This document shows positions 10,283-19,360 of a DNA stretch of 26,865 nt, piece after piece. The notes under the pieces were generated by a model. It ran no database searches. It worked only from the letters and a program-made list of their open reading frames with translations, and was not told the origin of the DNA. Source of the stretch: Haplosporangium gracile (Eukaryota > Mortierellomycota > Mortierellomycetes > Mortierellales > Mortierellaceae); the NCBI GenBank assembly GCA_015499985.1, contig JAAAUF010000280.1:5859-32723 (forward strand), written 5' to 3'. The first letter of the stretch is position 1, and the number at the start of each line of letters is the position of its first letter. Position numbers and translations under genes: made by a program.

Positions 10283-12859
10283 ATGAAATCAAAGCTTGGA
10301 AACCATGTCATTGCAGGAGAAGGCAGACCGTACGTCGTCGTTGCTCATTGTTGTCCTTGTGAATCAGCTTTTTTTGCTTCGTTTTTCTTATTTTTGCTTA
10401 TTAGCCTTTAGCTGTACCTTGTGCCAGTATATGTTCCAAGAGGGGAGTTTTTTTTTATTTTCTCGCACACTCCTTATTAAGGTTGTCGTGCCACTGAGAA
10501 AATGCACAGAAAAGGCTGACGTTTTCAAAACTGTTTGTTATTTTTTACATAGTCCATGGTACAGGAGCGATGGACAAAACTGCGACTGCTACATTGTCGG
10601 GATTGCTGGTATGAAGGGGGAAAACCTGGGGCCCATGTTATAAACAACATGTTCCTGAGCAGCGTAGACGAAGAACTTTCAATTGACGTTTCATACCGTC
10701 TCGACCTTTTTTTTAGGTGGAAGTGCCAGTGGAAAGACCAGTGTCGCTCAGAGGATTATCAAGAATTTGAATGTCCCATGGGTTGTCCTGTTGTCAATGG
10801 ATTCGTTTTACAAGGACTTAACGCCCGAGGAAGTTGAGATTGCGCACAGGAAGTACGTCTCCTTTTGCCTTTCACTGTCGAGTATTTATTTCTCGCCCTC
10901 TAGACATCATTGACTAACAAGAAAACGACTTTTTTTTTTTTTTTGACTTTTAGCGATTGGGATTTCGACTCGCCAAACTCGTACGACTACGACTTGCTGC
11001 TGGAGACTGTTACCAAGCTGAAGGAAGGAAAGCAGGTGGATGTTCCTATTTACGACTTTGAGACCCACAAGAGGTAATCTTCACAAGACGAAAAGTTGAT
11101 AATGCGAATCACCTGTTTGGAAACTAACTATGATAGAGTGGAGAGAGAGATTGCTAATCCTGTGCTGCTTTTACATGTTCCATTATTGTAAATAGAGTGC
11201 CTAACAAGGTCAACACGGTGTACGGCGCTAATGTGATCATCTTTGAGGGAATCTTTGGATTGTACGACAAGAAGGTCTTGGAAATGATGGTAAATGTTCT
11301 GGACCCCCTCTCCCCAATTCACCAGGATGAAAGATATGCAACCCCCTATTTTGATTTTTTTTTTTTCGACTGCTGATCGTTATTGTACAACCTCTCTTGG
11401 AAATACGAACCAATTACCCAATTACTAGGATTTGAAAGTGTTTGTCGATACTGACGTCGACATCTGCCTCGCCAGACGAAGTAAGTCCCTTTTGTCGTTG
11501 TAGCGTGTGAATGTATGTTTGTGCTGTGTTGTGTTGTGCAAGCGCAATTGAAAGTTATAAGAAATTAACTGTTTTCAAAAATAATGATAAAAAAAAAATT
11601 AGTCAAGCGTGATGTGGCTGAACGCGGATTCGACGTTTCTGGAGTGTTGAAGCTGTACCAGAGATTTGTCAAGCCCTCCTACGATACCTATGTCTACCCC
11701 ACCAAGAAGAACGCCGATGTCGTAAGTGTGAAATCAATCATACATGCAACTATAACTGCTGAAATTAATATATCCCGGAAAAAATCAAGAGAAGCCCAAG
11801 CTAACAAGAATGAGGCCTTTTGTTTATGTAATGCATGCATGGAACTTAGGTTATTCCTCGTGGACTGGAGAACTTGGTGGCGATCGATCTGTTGACAAAA
11901 CATATTCAAAGACAGCTGCAGGAGCGCAAGATGCAGTCACGATGGGACATGGCCAGGATATGCCCTCCACAGGAGCTCCCCTCCAACGTCCTCGTCCTCG
12001 AAGAGACCAAGCAGATCAAGGCATGTCTTTTTTCTTCTCTGTCAATTATGCTAAGACAAGCTTCTTAGAGCAGGCAATGGTACATCAGGACACAATTTCT
12101 AACCTTCTTGGCCATTTCTTGTTACCAATATAGGGTCTGCACACTATTATTCGTGATATTGATACCTCGCGCCACGACTTTATCTTTTACGCCGATCGCC
12201 TTGCCACTTTGGTCATTGAACGGTAAACAGGCCTGGAACCAAAGGATACATATCTTTCGCTTCTTTTGTCAAGTTGTTACGACGGAAGGAAACTCCATGG
12301 CTGATATTTTGTTATTAATTTTGTGTGAAAAAATAGCGCATTGAATGAGTTGCCATATGAACCCAAGGAGATAGAGACACCCACAAAAAAGACAGTCCAT
12401 GGCTTGGGACTTAAGGCCCATATCGCCGGCGTCTCAATTCTCCGTGCAGGAGGCACCATGGAGAACGGTCTCCGCCGCGTCATCCGCGACGCAGTCATCG
12501 GCAAGATCCTGATCCAAACCGACCCCAACAACGGCGAGCCTCAACTGCACTACTGCAAACTACCCCCCACCATCCGGGAAGCCAACACGTTTATTTTCCT
12601 AATGGATGCGGTTGTAGGCACGGGCGCTGCGGGACTGATGGCGATTCGTGTGCTGTTAGATCATAATGTCCCCGAGGAGCGGATTGTGTTTTTAAGTTTC
12701 TTGGCTGCACCCCAGGGGTTGCATACGATCTCAAGGGCCTTCCCGAAGGTCAAGATTGTGACCTCGTATGTCGACCCTGTCCTTAACCCCGATACCCTGT
12801 TCCTGGAACCTGGTCTTGGAAACTTTGGAGACCGGTACTTTGGCACCGAGAATGAATAG
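10283..12859 (+). CDS. URK1: Uridine kinase with C-terminal UPRT-like domain
   Basis: Ten exons: 10283-10329, 10553-10608, 10717-10852, 10954-11073, 11196-11289, 11429-11480, 11603-11721, 11850-12020, 12134-12222 and 12337-12859, in phase to 468 aa. The kinase half has the P-loop GGSASGKTS (35-43, split by an intron), SMDSFYKDL with the likely catalytic Asp63, [38 protein letters not shown] and RDVAERG. The second half is a uracil phosphoribosyltransferase fold: [40 protein letters not shown] and the C-terminal [13 protein letters not shown]. The protein phosphorylates uridine and cytidine to UMP and CMP in pyrimidine salvage. The PRPP loop reads [10 protein letters not shown] rather than the classical UPRT DPMLATGGT, as in UCKL1-type fusions, so UPRT activity is uncertain. 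Intron 8 starts with GC instead of GT. Confidence 0.93.
12021..12133 (+). other. GC-AG intron in URK1
   Basis: The exon ends ...ATCAAG and the intron opens GCATGT, closing ...CAATATAG before GGTCTGCAC. The join gives [14 protein letters not shown], which continues the UPRT-like domain. Using any nearby GT breaks the frame. A CTAAC branch-point candidate is at about 12099-12103. Confidence 0.8.
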
Positions 12860-12952
12860 ATTAGAGTGTTAACAAGAGCTGGGTGGATATGTGAATTTTG
12901 GGTATGAAAGGAACTACTTTGCTGTAAAACACAACGAGCGAGCCGCCCAAGC

Positions 12953-12958
12953 AATAAA
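12953..12958 (+). terminator. AATAAA poly(A) signal of URK1
   Basis: AATAAA about 95 bases after the URK1 stop. It lies less than 40 bases from the minus-strand signal of the convergent gene. Confidence 0.55.
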
Positions 12959-12986
12959 ATGAAAACAAAGAGTATTTTCTTCTTAG

Positions 12987-12992
12987 TTTATT
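12987..12992 (-). terminator. AATAAA poly(A) signal of the phosphotransferase gene
   Basis: TTTATT on the plus strand (AATAAA on the minus strand), about 180 bases after the minus-strand stop at 13173. The facing signals suggest the two transcripts end very close together or overlap. Confidence 0.4.
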
Positions 12993-13172
12993 ACACATCA
13001 TCATGCTCCGCATTTATGTAAAGTAGATCAGGAAAAAACGACAAAGTGAAAAACTAGTAAAAAATAAATGGACAATAGGAAAAAGCAAAAAGGGAAAATA
13101 CTAACAAAGGGATGAGCAGGTGGAGTGGAGCGGAAATAATAATGGCGTGAAGAAAAAAAAGTAAAAAAACTT

Positions 13173-15762
13173 TTACTCAGCCTTCTTGGGGTGCTTGATG
13201 GTGAAGCACCAGATATCAAAGTAGTCGCAGAGGTCGTTGACGACGTTGATCGCAAAGTGGGCGTAGGCGGCAGCAGAGAAGGCGAGACAGCTCCACAAGT
13301 AAATGTTCTCCATGTGCGATCCAAAAAGTCTCTCGCTAGTGTACCATTGAGAACGGAGGGATATATGATTAGTAAATGATTCTTCAAAGTTAGATAGTAA
13401 ACATATCCCAACGGTATAGCTGACTTACAAGCCAAAGGCGGGGAGGTTGGCGTTGAAGGCTCCGAACAAGAGGGGAAGGAAGGAAATGTTGAAGAGAGGG
13501 AAGGGCTGGTGGGTGACATGGGCAGTGATCATCAAGCCAACAGTGTATCCGAACGAGAGACCAATGTAGAGGATCCAGGGGACCAAGTGCTCGTTGACAA
13601 TCTCGGGCGAGGCATTCAACCAGAAGAAGGCGACCAACGAGCTGCCAACATAAGGAAGGACACCGCTCAAGGCAGGTGCAATGGGCAAGTTCTTGTCCTT
13701 GCGTGCCTTGATCACATGCTGGAATCTAGAAAAATCGATAAGGTGGGCGGTTTGGATTAGCGTAAGCAACTTAATTGAATGAGTGCAAAAAGTCAAAAAA
13801 CTTCAATGGTTGATAAAGTATCCCATAATCATCGACCCTTTGCTATTTTGCAGCTGTGCAAATTGCTTACGCAGTAAGGATATTTCCAATGAGGCCAATG
13901 GTACCAAAGGCAACAAAGAAGTGGTTCAACTGCACATCAGGGATCATGGGCAAAAAGTCGGGTGAGAGTCCCAGGTACGAGCGAACAGTGTGGAGCCAGA
14001 TTCCTGTACCAAAGAATCCAGTGATGAGGTAGAGGATCACAATCAACAGGATACCCTCGACTGGTCCCGAGAAGGCACTCAAGTATAGCGTGCCGGTATG
14101 GTACTCCTCCCATGTGCTCAAGTAGAAGTTTGCAAGGGCTGTGAAATTAAATGGGAGGAGAACATTCTATTAGTCGTCCGCCTTTGCTGTCGTCTCGTTA
14201 AACTAACAAAACCTTGTCATAACGACGTCAAGTTTTCTTTGTGAGATTATTGACTTACTCAAGAAGTGGGAAAGAATGGTCCACCAGCTCTGGTTCAATT
14301 GCAAGGCGTTAGCAGCAAGGATAACCTCAAGCTATGAACAAGATGCATAGTTGTGATACCGAAGCGGTCCATAAAGAACGAAAGGGAGGGCCGAGGATAA
14401 AACATATGTAATAAGATCAAAACAAAAAAGTTAGTTGTTGTTAGTAAACTTGCACGATCCACGGTTGGGCAACCTTAAATTCTTTTGGGAATCGATTGTT
14501 CGTGTCTCTGACAGAAACGCTCTTGTACCCTTGGCCATTGCTTGCTCTCAAAAAAAAACAAATCCGTCGCCGTTGTCGCTGCTATTGTCGTAGACACACT
14601 TTCCCGTGCTCATCGTTCATATCTTCCTTGTGGGACTTACAGAAGTGTTCAATGCGTCGCATCCTACACATCATTTGGCAGATAACCACATTAAGAATTC
14701 GAGGGGACCAAAATAAACGTTCATATGACAGGAATGAAAAAAGAAGTAAAAAAAAGAAGAGCGGGTTAGAAGGGCGTTTTTTGGGGGGAAAAGATAAGGG
14801 GATTAAGGAGGCGAGGGTCCATTTGACCCACGCGGCTTCGGCAATTTTCATCGCCATCTGCAACGTGTCAACGACGAAGAAAACAAGATGATGATATCAG
14901 AATAGCGAGGGAGTCGTTGTTTACCGTGGTCAAAGAGTTCTCCCAAGGGTCCAGAGGTTCCAGTTCTCCGTGCTTGCTTGCCATCAATGGCATCGAGGGA
15001 CTGGTACACAAACAGACCAATACCGAAGCTAGAAAAGGGTTTCCAGATCCCAGCAATGGGAAGAAAATGTCAAAAGAAAGGAAGGGAAAAAAATATTCTT
15101 GGATCACAAAACAATCCATTGTGCAGAAAAACCAACAGACAAGGAAAATAGCGGCCGTCCTGGATCGTCTCTTCCCACTGTTTCAATTTTGTTTGTTGTG
15201 TTTGTACATTCTCCACACACTGACATGTACGGAAATCATTTCGGTCCATGGTTGTTGGTCCTGGGCTTGGTCTCATTTTCGTTCTTTCCCATTGTGTTTG
15301 TTTTCGATGCGTCTATGTCGTGTATGTTACCTGTAGTAAGCCCAGGAGGGGCACACACCGGTCATGTCGGGGGCGAAATAGAACAACGTCAACAAGTTGG
15401 CGACCACGCACAGGAAACCGAGACCAGTGATCGTATTCGGTCTACATGAGCCAAAAGCAAAAGGTTAAAGGTTGAATTCGAATGAGTAAAAAGTTTCTTG
15501 ATTCGCATTGAACAAATGAGACGCGATCTGAAGTGAAGTGGTGTGCAAAACAACAAGCGAGGAAGAGAGTGTTGCCTAGGTTTTGTTGGGTGAATATGAT
15601 ATATGGGGTTTCTTACGCCATGGTGACGGGGAAGAAGGTGACGAGCTTGGTCCAGTATGGTCCGAGGACATATCGCGAGAGGAGGGACTCGTCGATGCCC
15701 GAGTACTTGTATTTGCTCAGGTTCTGGCGGTATTCTGTTGGGATGTAGCGATTGAAACTCAT
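13173..15762 (-). CDS. EPT1: Choline/ethanolamine phosphotransferase (CDP-alcohol family)
   Basis: Eight exons on the minus strand: 15617-15762, 15331-15441, 14925-15028, 14641-14663, 14259-14331, 13871-14138, 13429-13725 and 13173-13335, giving 394 aa (yeast Cpt1/Ept1 are about 390). The start [20 protein letters not shown] leads to [19 protein letters not shown]. The catalytic motif DG-x2-AR-x8-G-x3-D-x3-D is complete: DGKQAR from residue 101, then [10 protein letters not shown] ending at Asp123. Multiple membrane helices follow, with [20 protein letters not shown] characteristic of the family. The end is KHPKKAE, whose last four residues (KKAE) fit a dilysine ER-retrieval signal. It joins CDP-ethanolamine and/or CDP-choline to diacylglycerol, the last Kennedy-pathway step, in ER or Golgi membranes. 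Sequence alone does not settle choline versus ethanolamine preference, so EPT1 is used loosely (CPT1 is equally possible). Exon 4 is only 23 nt. Confidence 0.93.
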
Positions 15763-16115
15763 ATTTGCAGGTTTCTGTGTCGAGGAGGGGTGAAGGAAAG
15801 GGTGTTGGTGTGTGTGTGTGTGTGAAGAAGAATCAAAAAAGAAGAAAAGAAGAGAGAAAACGAAAAAAAACGAAAAGAACAGAGAAAGAGGGACGAGGGA
15901 GAGAGGATGTCTTCCTCCTCTACACACTGTGTCACTACCCACATGTTTCCTCGCCAAATGCACGTCACACTAGCCGCTTTCCCAGGATCTTTTTTACTTT
16001 TTTCAAAAGACACACAGACCAGACGACGATGATGCGATGATGCGTTGATATAAATAAAAAAAAAAAAGTTTGGAGTTGGAATTCACTTGCTTATGCTACT
16101 GTTATGATATGCGAA
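15763..16115. other. Spacer: phosphotransferase promoter and 3' end of the His-rich gene
   Basis: 353 bases between two minus-strand genes. Near the phosphotransferase start there is a TG repeat (15807-15824) and a GAAAAG-rich run, which read on the minus strand as a CT-rich leader. No coding sequence seen. Confidence 0.4.
15807..15824. repeat. TG dinucleotide repeat
   Basis: About nine TG/GT units, 45 bases upstream of the phosphotransferase start codon (CA repeat on its coding strand). Confidence 0.8.
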
Positions 16116-17675
16116 TCAATGTGCGAGAGGTGTCTTGTGCTTGCTGCGACGCGAGGACTGGTCCGAGGAAGCAATCGAGACAACCACCTCACCATCCACT
16201 CCCGCATCAAACATAATATGGTCCCCAACATGAGGTCCGTACGCGTGCGAGCCACGGCCAAGCTGCTCCCCCTTCTTGTTGTAATGGTGCTGTGTTCGTC
16301 TATCTTGCCCCTTCGATCTCTGCATAAAGGTCATCGCTGTCGCTGTTGGTGTTGCTGTTGGTCTGTTCACAATTGTCTCAGTCTCAATGATGAGGGTGGT
16401 GACACGATGAACGATCGTCCTGTACCGAGGCATAGGTGTCTCGCCGCCGTCACGACCAACCGCCCTTTCCTTCCCGTCAATGAAAACATCCCCTTGGTTG
16501 TAGTTGTGGTCATGGGTGTGGATGTGTCCCGTGTTGATCTGACCGGGGAATGCCTCTGGAGTAGGCGCTGCTGGTCCAGCCTTGTACTCGTGGCCGTGTC
16601 CGTGGAGTACTGGTGCTACTTTTGAGACTGTCCGATCATTCACTCCCTCTACTCCTCGATCCAATCCGTCTCTCGGGTAGGAAGAAGAAGTAGGAGCCGC
16701 GAGAGTGGCAATAGGTTCGGGAGTGATCGATCGAGATCCACCAGACTTGACCAACGAATCTGGAAGGGCGGCATCATGGCGAGGGCGGTGGCGGTCACGG
16801 ATAGGCAAGATATGGACTTGTTGGTGATGAGGGTCTTGTTCATCATCGGCAGCATCAGTCAACGGGATCGACCTTCTTTCATAGGAAGCGACATATTCAT
16901 TATGCTTATTGTCATCGGCGGAGAACATCATGGTTGTGGTGTGCGACTTGGCATCATCGTTCAAATCAACGGAATGACTCCTCTCACGGGGACTAAAGAT
17001 AAAGTCGTAATGCGGATTGAACCTTCCTCCCGCTGCTGCTGCATTGTGATCCATGGAGGTTGATCTTCGGAGGTGCGGATCGGCAGTGGTATAGATATTG
17101 GCGCCATCGTCAGTGCGGTCGTGCGGGTCGTGATGGTTGTACTTGCTGCATCCCTGATGAGAGGGTACATGGGGCGTGTGTTCTGGGATTGGATCTGCGG
17201 GCTCTTGGTTACTGCTATCTCCTTGACCATGACCGTGGCCATGATGAGCATGGTATTGTTGGTAGTGCTGATGATTACCTTCAAGATACTGTGCATTGGC
17301 AGTAGGTTGCGAAGGCTGTGCGTGGGAGCAAGTGAACTGGATCCGAGGGAACCCTTCGCCGATGGAAGTAACAGCGAGGTAGACATCAGATCGATGGTGG
17401 ACACATCCTGTGGGGCAGGGTTCCTTGGCGTACTCCTTTTTTCCGGCAAGGATTTCATTGGCAACGGGGAAGAGTGCTCCAGCCAGGGTTGGATGATGGT
17501 GGTGGCCATGGTGGATGTGGTCCTGCTGGTGTTGGTCTGGTTGTTGCTGTGGAGGGTGTTGCCGTCGGTGGTGGGAGAGGAGGTGGTATGAGTCCTTGGC
17601 ATTAATATTGGTGGCGAGTGCGATCAGAGCGAGAACCACGGCCAGCGAGAACAACGACATAGATAGACGCGACAT
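16116..17675 (-). CDS. Secreted histidine-rich protein, unknown function
   Basis: One uninterrupted frame of 519 aa. It opens with a clear signal peptide: a positively charged start, a hydrophobic core (LFSLAVVLALIALA) and a likely cut after NINA at residue 26. Histidine is concentrated in clusters: residues 31-61 (including HIHHGHHHHP), 134-149 (HQHYQQYHAHHGHGHG), 358-362 and 384-390 (HIHTHDH). There are four Cys: C87 and C91 in PCPTGC, C116 in FTC and C176. Residues 63-118 look like a small ordered region; the rest is Ser/Thr/Pro/Asp/His-rich and probably disordered. Several RR and KK pairs (37-38, 79-80, 203-204, 267-268, 509-510) could be kexin cuts. Such His density suggests Cu, Zn or Ni binding or pH sensing outside the cell, but this is inference. 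I do not recognise a family. The gene lacks introns, as does its neighbour LST8. Confidence 0.75.
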   Translation of the reverse strand: MSRLSMSLFSLAVVLALIALATNINAKDSYHLLSHHRRQHPPQQQPDQHQQDHIHHGHHHHPTLAGALFPVANEILAGKKEYAKEPCPTGCVHHRSDVYLAVTSIGEGFPRIQFTCSHAQPSQPTANAQYLEGNHQHYQQYHAHHGHGHGQGDSSNQEPADPIPEHTPHVPSHQGCSKYNHHDPHDRTDDGANIYTTADPHLRRSTSMDHNAAAAGGRFNPHYDFIFSPRERSHSVDLNDDAKSHTTTMMFSADDNKHNEYVASYERRSIPLTDAADDEQDPHHQQVHILPIRDRHRPRHDAALPDSLVKSGGSRSITPEPIATLAAPTSSSYPRDGLDRGVEGVNDRTVSKVAPVLHGHGHEYKAGPAAPTPEAFPGQINTGHIHTHDHNYNQGDVFIDGKERAVGRDGGETPMPRYRTIVHRVTTLIIETETIVNRPTATPTATAMTFMQRSKGQDRRTQHHYNKKGEQLGRGSHAYGPHVGDHIMFDAGVDGEVVVSIASSDQSSRRSKHKTPLAH

Positions 17676-17777
17676 GATTGTGTATATGGGATGAGATTGG
17701 AGAAGGAGGTGGAGATGAAGGTGTAAAAGTGAGTGAAGAAGAAGAAAAGAGTGATTACAAAGGATTTTTTTTTTTTT

Positions 17778-17783
17778 TTTATT
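17778..17783 (-). terminator. AATAAA poly(A) signal of LST8
   Basis: TTTATT on the plus strand just past a T-run, 35 bases downstream of the LST8 stop on the minus strand. The next minus-strand gene starts only 142 bases after the LST8 stop, so the signal lies in the promoter of the His-rich gene. Confidence 0.5.
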
Positions 17784-17817
17784 TAGTCATTCTCAATTGT
17801 CAATTGTAAAAGGACAG

Positions 17818-18745
17818 CTAAGTAGAGAGATCGTTAAGAGCGACACAGACACAAGCCTTCTGATGTCCATTATACTGCCGAATAGTATCTCCCGACGACA
17901 ACTCCCACAACCTAGCCGCATTATCCGAACTCGCCGTAACCAAATATGCTGAATCCGCCGAGAACGCACAATCCCAGACCCAACGCTGATGGCCCACCAG
18001 CGTCTTCTCCAGCTCGAACGAATAACTATCCGTCTTCCAAATCTTGACAGTACTGTCGGCCGAGCAAGTCGCCAAATGCTTGACGTCGGGAGAGAGGACA
18101 CACTTGGTAATATACTTGTCGTGGGCCGCGAATTTGGTGATCGGTTGGAGGTCTGTGAAATCCCGGGTGTGGGCCATTTTCCAGACGTAGCAGTTGCCCT
18201 TGTTGTTGGCGGCAACGAGGGAGGAGCCATCGTTGGCAACGGTGACGGAGCGGATGGGGACGTCTTCTTCTGGGACCAGTTCATGTGTGCACGAGGATTC
18301 GCCTAGGTCCCAGAGTTTGATGGAGCCGTTCTGGTCACAGGAGATTAACTCGCCTTGATTTGGGTGGATTACGACGTCGTTCACGGGGGCCTTGTGGTCA
18401 AAGTTCCTCTGCGCATCCGGGCACCGAATATCCCAGATCTTCAAGGTATGATCTTCACTGGCAGTGACCATCCACTTGCCCTCGCAGTGAAAGGCAACGG
18501 CAGTGACGTTGCTGGTATGACCCTTGAAGGAGACAATGGGGTTGGGGTGTCCGCTGTTGATGTCGTAGAGTCGGACGTGTTGGTTGCTGGCTGCTGCGAG
18601 GTATTGTTTGTCCGGTGAAATGCACAACTTGTTCACTTGTGCGTCGGGATGTTGGATTGTCCTTGAGCAGATACCACTCAATGCCTCCCAGAAACGAATG
18701 ACATGGTCGTAGCCGGCTGTGACGAGGATGACTGAATGGGAATCG

Positions 18746-18779
<34 letters not shown>

Positions 18780-18861
18780 GCTGTTGATGAGGGTGAGGGT
18801 GTTGTTGGCTGGGGTAGTTTGAATGGTGTTGTGCCTTGGCGTGTGTCCTTGCAGTTGGCAT
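17818..18861 (-). CDS. LST8: TOR complex subunit LST8 (WD40 propeller)
   Basis: A single exon of 347 aa. After a 42-residue N-terminal extension it matches LST8 from end to end: SVILVTAGYDHVIRFWEALS, GICSRTIQHPDAQVNKL, HPNQGELISCDQNGSIKLWD, KGNCYVWKM, SPDVKHLATCSADSTVKIWK, GHQRWVWDCAFSADSAYLVT and a C-terminal ACVCVALNDLST. Seven WD repeats can be followed. LST8 stabilises the TOR kinase domain and belongs to both TORC1 and TORC2, acting at vacuolar/endosomal and plasma membranes. The extension (MPTARTHAKA ... HPHPH followed by 13 Gln) is unusual, since LST8 normally begins at the SVILV segment. No in-frame ATG lies nearer the WD core, so translation must include it unless an unseen intron or a non-AUG start is used. 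The gene diverges from the DUF5522 gene. Confidence 0.95.
18748..18786 (-). repeat. CAG/CAA tract coding 13 Gln in LST8
   Basis: Thirteen Gln codons (residues 26-38) of mixed CAG and CAA, next to a His/Pro stretch, directly before the first WD repeat. Confidence 0.85.
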
Positions 18862-19360
18862 TGCTGTTCCTGTCCTTTGTCCTTGTCGTTGAGGTTGTGA
18901 AGTGTGTTCGTGAAGGAAGAAGGGAAAAGAAAGGGGGAAAGAGCAAAAAAAAAAAAAAATTGCTCAAGGGACAAGTGAAACCGACTTTGCGAGGATGGCA
19001 AGAACAGCGCATGAACCTTGCTTGCCCTACCCAGGGGTCAAAAGTCATTCTGACAACTGTCAGATAAACACAAGCCAAGGGACATATCTACTTTCTTCCC
19101 CCATGGCACGCCACACTGCACCATTGCTTCGTATACCATGCACGAATGTTCTACCAATCCTATTCCTTTGCTCTCTTCTTCTTCCCTAGCATCGCTCGGT
19201 GTTTGCTCCTTCGCCCTTCTTGTCTTCACCAGCCAGTCATCATGCTCCAAAGGCGGACTTTTCTTTCCTCTCACACTTTCTCTCGCTTCTTTCCTTCAAC
19301 TTCTCCACTCACCACTTTTTGTCCGAACCTCTCAACCTCGGGCTTTCTCCCTCCTTCTCT
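18862..19360. promoter_or_regulatory. Divergent promoter region of LST8 and the DUF5522 gene
   Basis: A head-to-head spacer of 499 bases. The right half is CT-rich (TTCTTTCCTCTCACACTTTC and similar), a typical leader before the DUF5522 start. It contains several ATGs out of frame with that gene (for example 19138, 19146, 19241), which could act as upstream ORFs if transcribed. No separate gene is supported. Confidence 0.4.

Larger units (their letters stand above)
12860..13172. other. Tail-to-tail spacer of URK1 and the phosphotransferase gene
   Basis: 313 bases of AT-rich 3' UTR sequence shared by two converging genes, with poly(A) signals on both strands. No coding sequence seen. Confidence 0.5.

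Noticed and set aside
14582..14863. Minus-strand frame starting [15 protein letters not shown] as a candidate exon of the phosphotransferase
   Set aside because: It lies in the intron between exon 3 and the microexon. Joining it would break the HGCD motif and phase, whereas the microexon restores both.
16049..16056. Perfect TATAAATA on the plus strand
   Set aside because: No plus-strand gene follows. It falls between two minus-strand genes, so it is probably a chance match in AT-rich DNA.
17073..17591. Long plus-strand open frame opposite the His-rich gene
   Set aside because: It is antisense to a frame with a clear signal peptide and ordered His clusters. Its Val/Leu/Gly-rich reading comes from the complement of His and Asp codons, and it has no family features.
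18455..19078. 207-codon minus-strand frame overlapping the LST8 start
   Set aside because: It is a different frame across the LST8 N-terminus and leader, with a Thr/Ala repeat reading of the CAG tract and no domain.
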